From contig QANT01000393.1 of assembly GCA_003254885.1 (NCBI GenBank), forward strand, positions 1 through 33,144: a stretch of 33,144 nucleotides of DNA, in the 5' to 3' direction. A program made the position numbers and the translations under genes. Under the pieces are notes generated by a model. It was not told where the DNA came from and made no database searches. It worked only from the letters and a program-made list of their open reading frames with translations. Shown in pieces: positions 8,484-18,294 of the stretch; positions within the stretch are counted from its first letter, which is position 1; each line of letters begins with the position of its first letter. This stretch comes from Purshia tridentata. Its lineage: Eukaryota > Streptophyta > Magnoliopsida > Rosales > Rosaceae.

Positions 8484-10304
8484 ATGGCCTCACAAGCCCC
8501 TCTCATATTGCTAATTTCATGTTTAGTACTAACCTACTGTGCTCCAACATTGCAAGCCTATTCTTCAAGCTACTACATTCCCAAACCTCCATCATACACC
8601 GTCGTTCCCAAGACAAATACCATCATCACAAATGTAGTAGACTCATGCTGGCGCAGCAAGTCCAATTGGGCAACCAATCGCCGAGCCTTGGCTGACTGCG
8701 CAGTAGGCTTCGGCAAAGACGCATTGGGAGGAAAATATGGGAGTATTTATGTGGTCACCACCTCGTTTGACGACCCTGCAAACCCTAAACCCGGAACCCT
8801 CCGTTATGGTGTGATCCAAACGCAGCCACTTTGGATCGTTTTTGCCAAGGACATGGTTATCAAGCTGAAGAATGAGCTTATCATGAATAGCTTTAAGACC
8901 ATAGATGGTAGAGGGGCTAAGGTAGAGATTGCGTACGGGCCATGCATAACGGTACAGGGGGTTAGCCATATTATCATACATGGGATAAGTATTCATGATT
9001 GTAAGCCCGGGAAGGCTGGCATGGTTAGGAGCACTCCTACACATCTTGGGCGTCGTCAAGGGTCTGATGGAGACGCCATTAGTATCTTTGCTTCGTCGCA
9101 TGTTTGGGTTGACCATTGCTTTCTAGCACGCAGCACTGATGGCCTAATCGATATCATCCATGCTTCCACTGCCATCACCATCTCAAACAACTATTTCTCT
9201 CAGCATGATAAGGTAAGCAGAAATTAACAGGTTATATATAATTATCTATGGTTTGTATTATGTTTAGATCGTCCAATAGTCAAAAAAGATATCGAGTAGT
9301 GATACAAAATTTCGACTCACATCTCCATTCTTAAATCTAGTTATTTCTGTAAATTATTTTATTTAAAAAATAAGTGTATTCAAATGAGTAATTTTTCAAG
9401 ATACCTGTATCCTACATTAGTCGAGTCTAGATGTCACGCTAATAGTAGTACTTACCGGAACAATTGCTCTGAAACTATTTTCTAACAAATTAATTATTGG
9501 TCTAGTAATATTTCTCTCTGAGTTTAAATACCTCTTCCCACAAATTAAAAAAACAAAAAGTGGACAATTGCTCCTGGTAATGTTTTTTAACCAATTAGGT
9601 TGTGCTATTTTCAGGTGATGCTGCTTGGACACAATGACCAATATACTGCAGATAAGGTTATGAAAGTCACAATAGCCTTCAACCGTTTTGGGGCTGGCCT
9701 TATTGAAAGGATGCCACGGTGAGCGAGACTATTAATTTGCTGCTTGTTCATTAATTACCGACTTTAATTTGTTGGAGTGATGAATACAAATTAATTAGTC
9801 TCATGCATATATGTCATACATTGAATTGAAATAACAGGGTGAGGTTTGGCTATGCCCATGTCGCAAACAATAGATATGACGAGTGGCACATGTACGCCGT
9901 TGGTGGCAGTGCTAATCCAACCATTTTCAGTGAAGGAAACTACTTCATAGCTCCTAATAATCCTGTTTCCAAAGAGGTATATATCACATTTCACAACAAT
10001 TTAAGGCACTTACTTTAATTAGTACATGAATATTTGATTTATGGCATCATATTTATACTTAATTGGGTTTTGGGATTACATGAAGGTTACCAAGAGAGAG
10101 GCAGGGGGAGGTTGGAAGAACTGGAAATGGAGGTCTTCCAACGATGTCTTCCAAAATGGTGCTTATTTTGTTCAATCTGGCTGGGGAAGTTGTTATCCAC
10201 TTTACTCTAAAACACAGTCGTTTAAGGTAGCTAAAGGATCCATGGTTCCAGCTTTGACTTCAAATGCAGGTCCTCTGCGCTGCATTGTTGGTAAAGCATG
10301 CTAA
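8484..10304 (+). CDS. Pectate lyase (polysaccharide lyase family 1), secreted
   Basis: Four exons: 8484-9212, 9615-9718, 9838-9976 and 10086-10304, all with GT-AG borders and consistent phase, coding 396 residues. The enzyme cleaves de-esterified homogalacturonan by calcium-dependent beta-elimination in the cell wall. The signal peptide covers about residues 1-25. The parallel beta-helix domain starts around NVVDSCWR. Visible family motifs are TIDGRG, the WVDHC motif (208-212), the calcium-site DGLID (219-223), [17 protein letters not shown] (244-251) and RMPRVR (275-280), which holds the RxPxxR arginine implicated in catalysis. The length is normal, with no truncation. Oddities are [13 protein letters not shown] where most plant members read SLSxCxDGLIDA, and a short N-terminal extension instead of the longer one in some pollen enzymes. 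It follows the STIG1-like cluster in the same orientation. A reproductive or wall-loosening role is inferred; no expression evidence is available. The exon borders are read by eye. Confidence 0.95.
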
Positions 10305-10335
10305 TTTGGCTATGCCATTTATATCTTTTTCCACT

Positions 10336-10366
<31 letters not shown>

Positions 10367-10750
10367 TTTCCTGCCCCTTTATGGCTTTTTTGTAATTGAA
10401 GCTCTGTACATTGGCTTCTTGAATGTCTGGAAGCTTGTATGTACATGTAGCACTTGTGTCTACTGATGATCTGTATTATCAATCTTGAAACCTATTGTCT
10501 GTCTGTGAGTCTATCCAAAGTACGTGTATATACACAATGGATGGTACTAGTTAATTAAATGCTAATCATGGTGAATATTGTAAGAAATTAATAGTAAACT
10601 TGTTTATATATAATAAGCACCATGATGTGCCTCTCCACCGCTATCATTGTCTGTCTCAAAGTTGTTGTGCAAAAAGCAACTACAAAAATAAAATAAAAAA
10701 CATAAAGAAAGAAGGTGGAATATGATTCACTTTGGTTTGGTGTCTGTGCT
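10305..10750. other. Convergent 3' spacer
   Basis: This lies between the stop codons of two convergent genes. It starts with a long T-rich run (about 10325-10370) after the pectate lyase stop and is otherwise AT-rich. It should hold both 3' UTRs. No further gene was seen. Confidence 0.6.
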
Positions 10751-11858
10751 TCAGAAAAGCCTATTCTCATTGCTCTGAACCCCACATGTTATTGGTGCTT
10801 TAGCTCTCACTTTCTTCAAGTACCAAATTCCAGCTCCAATTCCAAAGGCTCCTGCAACCGACACTCCACTAATCGTCCCTGCAATTACTCCATTCCTCCT
10901 ATGCTCAGAAATGCTATGATCTGCACAATTAATTGGAATTAAATCATCAAAATATCTAGTGGGAAAGTCACATTTGATACAAATTAATGCTTCAAATATT
11001 AAACTTACCCTTACAATAAGTGGTCACATTTCCTCGACCACACAAGCACAAGAAATTCTGTGTTTTCGTGTCGAACCCACATGTCCCACCTCCTTTGGAC
11101 ATGTCCTGACACTGGAGGCATCTGGTGGTGACCGGAATGTCAAAATCAATCCGAATCCCATATTCAGGGACTTGATCATCAGGCTGCAGAGTTTCACCAG
11201 TGTTTCTCCAATGCACACTAGTATAACTAGCACAATACTTCAACATCAGCCTCAGAGACTCAGTGGCTTTGGGATAGTAAGAACAGCAAGAAGTTCTACT
11301 CAATGCCGAGGCACACTCAGGCAAGTGCCTGCAAAGATAGCTCGAACTGTCACATGAAGAGTCACACTTTTCGGGGAACCTCTCGCAGAAGATAGGCTTT
11401 GGTTGAACGATCACATTTTCTTCACTGCAATTGAAGAAGAGGTAGTCGTTTTGAGGCGAAAGTGACAAGTGTGTGCTGGTGTCGAGGCTGAAAGGCCTTG
11501 TGGGTCGAAAACTATCACCATCTAGGCAAGTCCACATGAAAGGGTCAATGACAAGAATGTGAGGATCAGAGTAGCTTATGCTCTTTACTGGGTATCTTCC
11601 GGAGGGTGTTCGGAGCTCGAGTTTGGACGAATCGGAGCAGACGAGGATGTGTTTGTAGTAAGGGCTGCCACAGCCTTCATCAATGCCAAAAGGGTAGTTG
11701 ATAGGGATGTTGCCACAAGAAGTTCTGCAGAGGCTGGCTTGAGAAGCTGTGATGGTGAGAAATGGGAGGGTGAGTAAAATGAGTAGTACAAACATAGAAT
11801 TTGAATTTGATGCAGGACTAATTTCTGCTATGGGTCTGTAGGTGAAGGGAGAACCCAT
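10751..11858 (-). CDS. GUB_WAK_bind / WAK_assoc membrane protein without kinase domain
   Basis: Two exons on the minus strand: 11858-11009 and 10920-10751, with a small intron at 11008-10921 (GTAAGT donor, TGCAG acceptor), coding 339 residues. The extracellular part has the GUB_WAK_bind pattern (CRTSCGNIPINYPFGIDEGC, residues about 44-63; ILVIDP) and then a WAK_assoc-like cysteine-rich part (FNCSEEN, LCRHLPEC, TRCLQCQDMSKGGGTCGFD, LCLCG). Exon 2 supplies one transmembrane helix (GVIAGTISGVSVAGAFGIGAGIWY split across about 24 residues) and a short basic tail ending NENRLF. Wall-associated kinases bind pectin or oligogalacturonides with this ectodomain, but this protein stops after the helix, so it may be a co-receptor, decoy or pectin anchor (inference). 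The start is uncertain: the first ATG (11858) puts 21 residues before a classical signal peptide, and the ATG at 11795 (MFVLLILLTLPF) may be the true start. Confidence 0.88.
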
Positions 11859-12834
11859 TAGAGATATGATAGAGGCTTAGCAAACAGAGATATAATCGCG
11901 ATGGTGAGCAAACAGAAGATTTAGCAGTTTAAGCATAGGAGGAAAGATGAGTAAAGATTTGGTGTTTGCTTTAATATCTCTCTCTTTTCTGCTTTTGCTT
12001 TTCTTTTCTCCTACTTATAATTAAAGTGAGCAAGTTTCATGAAGTGTGGTGGTACAGGTACTAGAGTGGCCATTGGGTTTGGAATGTTTCTTTTTGTTGG
12101 GAGATTGACTTCACCAAAGCTTCAAAAAGGGGCTTGGGTAATCCTGAAATTAGGATTGGGCCAAGAACTCAATTGCTAATCCTGAAATTTGTTTCCTAGT
12201 CAAACACTCAATTCCAACCCACTTTCTTTTTTTTCTTCACCTTTACTATCCTAATGAGAGAGGCTAAGTTTACTCTAAAACATCGTGCAAAACTACCTTT
12301 GATCTGGACATAAACATGATATAAGCACCAAAAACATCAACATCAGGGAATTATTTCTCTTGAAAAAGATGGCTGGAACTAACATGAAGGGAATCGTACA
12401 AGATTTAAGACATAGATGAAGATTGATATTTAGATGAATGGTGATGAGACTCCTATATATACACCCTAGGGACCCTGAGTAGTGGTTGCAATGCAAGCTC
12501 TCTTGGAACTTTCATGGAGAGATGGAGCTTGTAACTTTGTTTGAGGATCAAATGTTATGGTTATTGGCAGGGCATGCCGACTTAACAATATATTTGTATA
12601 ACACGTAGTGATCGATCAGGATCTAATCAAATCTTAATATTTAGTTGGTGATTTTGCTAAAAGAAGCCATGATATCCTGCATCTGCAGATAGCTAGAGGC
12701 TTTTCTTAAGAGCTAGCCAGGTTTTTGGTTATGGCTATATCATCAATTACCAACCAGCTAGAGCCAGAGGTGATCATGCTAAATTAATTTCTTGAAGTAG
12801 TTTGAGACAAAGGGTTGAATATATATATATATAT
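11859..12834. other. Spacer upstream of the WAK-like gene
   Basis: This should hold the promoter of the minus-strand gene; a TTATAAGT element lies near 12014-12021 in that orientation. No other gene or clear repeat was recognised, apart from an AT dinucleotide run at the right end. Confidence 0.5.
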
Positions 12835-13299
12835 GGGAGCGCTAAGCGGCCTTAAAATCAAGTGCCTCAAAATGGCCTCAGTGACATGGAATTTCCATGT
12901 CGTAATTTTGTTTTATTAATTTAAAACTACATCATAATAAATTGCCACATCAGAATTTTTAAAAACATATCTACCATTTTAATTAATTTTATATTAAATT
13001 ACAAATAATAAGATTAAATTAAAAAAAACTTAAAAACAATATACAAAAATATTGAAAAATATATAGAAATCACAATTATGTTTTTCTATATGATTTTGTA
13101 ATTTTTCTACATGTTTTTTAATTTTTTTGTATGTTTTTCAAATTTTTATATGTTTTTTAATTAAAAGGGTAGTTATGTCATTAAAAATACTTATGTGACA
13201 ATTAAAATATGAAATAGATAATTATAATTATGAAATAAAAATTTCATCTCATTAAGGCAATTTTGAGGCACCTCATTTTGAGGCCCAAAATCATTTTCC
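12835..13299. mobile_element. MITE with long terminal inverted repeats
   Basis: The left end (GGGAGCGCTAAGCGGCCTTA, then AAATCAAGTGCCTCAAAATG and GCCTCAGTGACATGGAA) is matched in inverse by the right end, which on the minus strand reads GGCCTCAAAATG, AGGTGCCTCAAAATTGCC and TTAATGAGATGAAA. The arms are about 60 bp and imperfect. The inside is AT-rich with no coding capacity. It sits in a run of AT dinucleotides on both sides, so the target duplication cannot be fixed. Superfamily not assigned. Confidence 0.65.
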
Positions 13300-14535
13300 A
13301 TATATATATTCTCAAGCCATTTCTCATTAGGAAAATGTTTAATGTACCAACTAATCAACTATTGAAAGAATATATTACTTGGAGCACAAATTATTGAAAG
13401 AAATGGGCTTGGGCCCATCCTGGAAATTGGTTTTGGCAAGAAAGTGTTTTTCTTGCTGTTACCGCGCTTTTTTGGGCTCAAATCCATGATGCCACCAACT
13501 ATGTTGAGGACGAACTCCACAAATTGGCCCTTAATTTGTATCACTAAACTAAAATTTCTTTCTAGAGGCCCAAAAAAAACTGAAATTTCTTTCCAAAATT
13601 AGAATTCTTGACCTAAATTATATAGGAAAATAAAAGGAAGATCATGGAAGTTGGCCCTATATATAAAGAGTCTTTCTATTCTATGTGTTGAAAGTTGAAA
13701 CCATCAATGGTAGTAAACTAATAACCGTAAGAAAACCCAAGAATTGACAATCATAGAATGTCTATCTAACTTTCATTTAAGGTCGCTATGCTAAATAACA
13801 TCTTTGAAGGAATACTAAATTAATTAAGGATACAATTATGGGCAAGACTTGGTGTGACCTACCTTTCAAAATATTTATTTGGCAGTGCTGACTCAAGATT
13901 AAAATTTTTTATTTTTTAGATAATTTATTAAAGATTATCTTTACAAAAAATTAACTCAATTGAAAATCGTTTGATTATATAACTGTTATCGAATAAATGA
14001 AATAAATGAATAATTTTATAAAAAAAACCACTCTTTAAATACAAACTGACCACTTTTTGAATATTTTTAATATTTCGATCTAAAAATAAATAAAGTTAAC
14101 TAATTAAACCTAATTGCAAAACGTAATAAAAATACATGACTGAAATTGTCAAAATTTAAAAAAGGAAACCACTTGTATAAAAATGTACTTTGGCCTTTTA
14201 GGGACGTTGGAAATCCACTTGTATAATTGAGGCGGATCCTATCCATATTAGAGACGTAATAAATCGGTGAATCGCAGCTCTACTATACCCACGTGATGAA
14301 AGGGTTGATGGATGAAATTGGGCATCATCAATTAATATTTAGTCACAGTTGGTAGAAATTAGATGGAAAAAATCCATATAATGAATTAAGAGTGGGGTAA
14401 TGTTAGGCGGACAAGAGGTAATGGCATTGAAAAGTAGTGAAGAAATGGCGTAACCATGCATGCATCTACTATTCTAGTTATGTCTGTATGCTTGAATTTT
14501 TGATTGCTTGGTCTGCAACGATGCTCTATAATTAA
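13300..14535. other. Non-coding spacer
   Basis: No supported gene. It contains a short direct repeat around an A-run at 13546-13593. The rest is AT-rich without recognisable structure. Confidence 0.5.
13546..13593. repeat. Short direct repeat flanking an A-rich insert
   Basis: AAACTAAAATTTCTTTC (13546-13562) recurs with one change (AAACTGAAATTTCTTTC) ending at about 13593, separated by TAGAGGCCC plus an A-run. This resembles the target-site duplications at 5998 and 21134 but is older or less clean. Confidence 0.45.
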
Positions 14536-15315
14536 CCTACAAAATAGATGGCTCAAAAATTCTCCGGAAACTTTGGCCTAGAAATTAAAGAAAAAGGCAA
14601 AGATATCCAAACGAAAAGTCTTGGGGGTCAAAAAGTAGGTCCTGAAATTTAAGACCCAATACCAGAAAAATGGTGTGTGAAAGGCATTTTAAGCTTATAT
14701 AATATCGATGCATTAATGCATGGCATTGGCACGTCCTTTTCTTATCAGAAATTAAATTTTGGGAATTTTTAAACATACCCAAAAATTTTCTTTTTTTACC
14801 CAACTTCTTAATTTACCCAACCATCACTTTTTTTAAATTAACATTTTCTCATTTTACCCAATTCAAATTACTAACATACCCTTCCCCACTCTTGTATTTT
14901 CTTTCTTTACCCAACTCAGCCACTCCCTCTCTCTTCCCCCAACACCAACCTCCTATCTCTATCTTCTCTCTGCAGCACCGACCATCATCTCTCCTCCCTG
15001 TAGCATGAACAGCAACCATCTAAAAGGGCAGAGAAAGGGAAGATGGTGATGTGCGCTGTGGGTGCTGCGCATGGTGGTGGCTGCGCTGTNCCTACAAAAT
15101 AGATGGCTCAAAAATTCTCCGGAAACTTTGGCCTAGAAATTAAAGAAAAAGGCAAAGATATCCAAACGAAAAGTCTTGGGGGTCAAAAAGTAGGTCCTGA
15201 AATTTAAGACCCAATACCAGAAAAATGGTGTGTTAAAGGCATTTTAAGCTTATATAATATCGATGCATTAATGCATGGCATTGGCCCGTCCTTTTCTTAT
15301 CAGAAATTAAATTTT
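14536..15315. repeat. 225-bp direct repeat around an assembly gap
   Basis: 14536-14760 (starting CCTACAAAATAGATGG) recurs at 15091-15315, immediately after the N at 15090, with two visible substitutions (GTGTGTGAAAG versus GTGTGTTAAAG, GGCACGTCC versus GGCCCGTCC). The first copy is followed by TE-like sequence and the second by ordinary flank. This is best explained as two alleles placed head to tail by the assembler. Confidence 0.85.
14761..15089. mobile_element. End of an unfinished DNA transposon, cut by the gap
   Basis: The sequence begins GGGAATTTTTAAACATACCC and continues with repeated TTTACCCAAC-like units. It is present between the first copy of the 225-bp repeat and the N, and absent after the second copy. 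The C/T-rich part (about 14900-15005) resembles a transcript leader. This is one end of an element, possibly Mutator-like; the other end is missing. Confidence 0.5.
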
Positions 15316-16240
15316 TAGTCTCTCAAGTCTGTGTTTGTGATTAAAGTAGTCCACTGTCATCTGCCCAATTGTCTACACAAAGTCTATGTACGGCCTATCT
15401 TTTCCAATTTGAAAGGTGTAATCGTGCACAATCGCTACATATACCATTGGGTTTCAATTCCCACTTTACACCGATACTAATGATAATGCAGTCACTGATA
15501 AGTGAGTTTGGATATATATGAAATTTAATTTCATATTCCAAAAGGTAAGAATTGCAGAGTACCTTTATCAAAAATCTCACTTAAATTTCATAACATTAGA
15601 GTCGGTTTTTTTGTGAGAAAATTGTATTTAGTTTGCATGTTTAGCTAATCTTTATGTATTTTAAGTTGAGAGAGATTTCATATTTGAAGATACAGTCTTG
15701 TTCAATGGCTTTAAGAATGAATTAGGCATCATCACCTATAAATTGTCAATTGATTTTAGATTAAATGCTCTAATTTTCTTAATGAATCGATTATTAAAAC
15801 GCATATTATACACTTGTAAATGTCCAATAATTATAAAGAGAAAACGGTTAAACTTGAATTGGTAGTTCGATTTGGATAATCTAAGTTTAACTCAAAGTCG
15901 TCTAAATTCAAACACGATCAAAAGCCAAAAATATTTAGGAAACCTGAACTCTACCATAAATTATTACTCATGCAATTAATATCCAATTCGATTGATTGAT
16001 AATTAGTTAATATTTGGATTCGAATTAAGTCTTTCAATTCGAGCGTGTTAAATTGTGACTGGCTCTATTAATAGTATTGTTTTTCGTTTGGCTGATTGAA
16101 CTTAACTAATATGTGACACAACTACCTTTTTTTTTTTTTTACTATAAGGGAGGGAAGTATTCAAATTTGGATGTGTAGAGAAAGTTTTTATCTTTGACCA
16201 ACTAAACCAATTCCAATTCACTATGACACATACACCTACT
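15316..16240. other. Non-coding spacer
   Basis: AT-rich, with no supported gene on either strand. It contains a T-run of about 15 (16127-16141). Nothing else was recognised. Confidence 0.5.
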
Positions 16241-16619
16241 TATAATAGAACCACATAATATAAAGAAAACTAGAATTTAGTCAGCAATAAATATTTGTAT
16301 GGTCAAAATTGAAGAAATCTAGGCATCCATTCCAAAACCAATTGGCAATGGGAGGAGTAGCCCAAACCCTTATAAACCACTAGCAAGGCTCTCACATCTT
16401 CAATGTGGGATATCTCTCAACACGCCCCCGCACGTGTGGCATCATTTCAAGCCTAACACGTGGACAATTTATATTAGGTGACGTGGGAGCACGTGTGGCC
16501 GTTTAGGCGCATCACGTGTATAACCTGCTCTGATACCATGAAGAAATCTNTATAATAGAACCACATAATATAAAGAAAACTAGAATTTAGTCAGCAATAA
16601 ATATTTGTATGGTCAAAAT
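16241..16619. repeat. 69-bp identical direct repeat around a TE and an assembly gap
   Basis: 16241-16309 (TATAATAGAACCACATAATA...GGTCAAAAT) is repeated without change at 16551-16619, directly after the N at 16550. The first copy runs into an LTR and the second continues into AGAACCTGAATAAATT. The second copy therefore looks like the empty-site allele. Confidence 0.85.
16310..16549 (-). mobile_element. TRIM-type LTR retroelement, minus orientation, cut by the gap
   Basis: On the minus strand, one LTR of 113 bp (16422-16310) runs TGTTGAGAGATATCCCACAT ... GATTTCTTCA, with the usual TG...CA ends. The internal part is only 116 bp (16423-16538). It starts with TGGTATCAGAGC (16538-16527), the primer-binding site complementary to initiator methionine tRNA, and ends with a purine run (GTGCGGGGGCG) just before the LTR. 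The other LTR begins at 16549-16539 (AGATTTCTTCA) and is lost in the N. With no coding capacity and such short parts it fits a terminal-repeat retrotransposon in miniature, expected to be about 340 bp when whole. Confidence 0.82.
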
Positions 16620-17170
16620 AGAACCTGAATAAATTATCTTATATATGCAAGTCTTTTTCGTAGTTTTGATAAGATTTTGGACCTTAACCCTCAACCGATC
16701 GCACCCGGAAAGTTTTCTATAATCTTTAAGCAAATCCTAAGGGCAAGGGTGTGCGCAATTTGAACTACATCTCTTTCAATCATATATATCTCTTTCCAAG
16801 TTAAAATTTCACGATCAACTTGACCTCAACTTCTCAGTACATAAGTCTAAATAATTGAAGTGACTATGCATATCCATCCAATACGTACTAGCTAGTTTAA
16901 GAAAAGCCCAACGATTAAGAGTTTCTCCATCCTTCAACTTGCAAAACGTCACTTGCATCATCAATGCAGGCATTGAACATCAAATCAGGAAGGAAAGAAG
17001 CTAATTCATTTCCAAATTATATTTTTCCTTTCGGTGAAATTTCAATTTCTTATACATGTGAGGCTGACAAGTCACGACTAAAATGAGGAATTGTGGTGCT
17101 GCTTCGTTGACAATGAATCATGGGTTTCTTGTGATTAGATATTACAAAAAGTTAGATATTAATCACTCGA
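16620..17170. other. Non-coding spacer
   Basis: No supported gene, repeat or regulatory element was recognised in this AT-rich stretch. Confidence 0.45.
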
Positions 17171-17624
17171 TAAGTTTAACTGGGGTGTATTGTATATGGA
17201 TTATAAAAGACTTTTATGGAGTTTAAAAGTCATGTAGTATTCAATTAAGACTTTTAAAGACTTTAAAAAAGTTCGTAAAAATCTATATGTATTCAATTAA
17301 GAATGTTAAGGAGTCTATAAAAGTCATATGGTATTCAATTAAGACTTTTAATAATTTTTAAAAAGTCCATAAAAATCTATGTGTATTAAAAAAGTCATAG
17401 ATTTTTAAAGACTTCATTTAATGATGGATTTCTAAAGACTTTGGAAGACTTTTATGTGTATTTTAAATCCGACCTATTCTCTGTGGATTTATAAGGATTT
17501 CTATAGACTCTGTAAAACTCTATGGAACTCTGTGAAAATATATAAATTCTGCAAAAATCCGCAACTTGAAAAAAGTCTATAAAAATCTTTATAAATCTAT
17601 ATATATTACATCCCCCTAAGTTTA
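17171..17624. mobile_element. hAT-like MITE with 8-bp target-site duplication
   Basis: TAAGTTTA occurs at 17171-17178 and 17617-17624, an 8-bp duplication as made by hAT transposons. The element between has related inverted ends: GGGGTGTATTGTATATGGAT on the left, and GGGGGATGTAATATATATAG on the minus strand from the right. Three extra bases (ACT) sit between the left duplication and the GGGG. The inside is built of degenerate direct repeats with GTATTCAATTAAGACTTTTA and AAAAATCTATATGT-like segments. There is no coding capacity. Confidence 0.68.
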
Positions 17625-18216
17625 GATTAATACTTAATACAAGATCAAAAATTGAATTTAGTCCTTTGACTCTATGTCCATGTCAGCGTACATATTTCAC
17701 ATCAGATTTTTATTTTTTAATAATATTTTTGGTTTCCCTCTCCCTATAATACTCTTGTGATAATTACTTTTATTGTCATGATTGATTTCATTCAAAATTC
17801 AAAATGAATTTACATTTATTTGGTTGCATAGATTTAGGGGCCTAATTAAGATGTCTGTCTTTTAGATTGTAAACTGATTGTTTTTCTTTTTCTAATATAA
17901 GTCCAGATTTTAATACACCATTTTAATATATATTTAATTAACCTTGATATTATTTACATACACAACCTTAGCTCCCACAAAATCAACCTAACCCGTAATT
18001 AATTACCCCAACTGCAATATCCTAAATTTTCTCAAAAGATTTCAAACATGAAATTCAACATGGTAATCTTGGTTTAAAGAGAGAGGAGGGAGAATGCTTT
18101 GGATTCATAGATAACATGGATCCAATGGGCAAGGTGAAAATGGCAGCCAAGAGTTTTATATTGGAGTAGGGTGCTTAACAAAGGGTGAAGAGCTTGATCA
18201 GATTAGTTAGGGTGCC

Positions 18217-18294
18217 TGTGTAAGTATTTTAATTGTGTTTGTTGTGTAGGTATTTTAATTGTGTTGGTTGTGTAGGTATTTTAATTTGGTTTGT
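18217..18294. repeat. Tandem repeat, three 26-bp units
   Basis: Units begin at 18217, 18243 and 18269 with the pattern TGTGTAGGTATTTTAATT plus a GT-rich tail. Copies differ at a few bases. Degenerate GTAGGTA..CTAA pieces continue to about 18400. Confidence 0.85.

Noticed and set aside
10992-11357. Plus-strand open frames over the WAK-like gene
   Set aside because: They are shadows of a clear minus-strand coding exon with conserved cysteine motifs.
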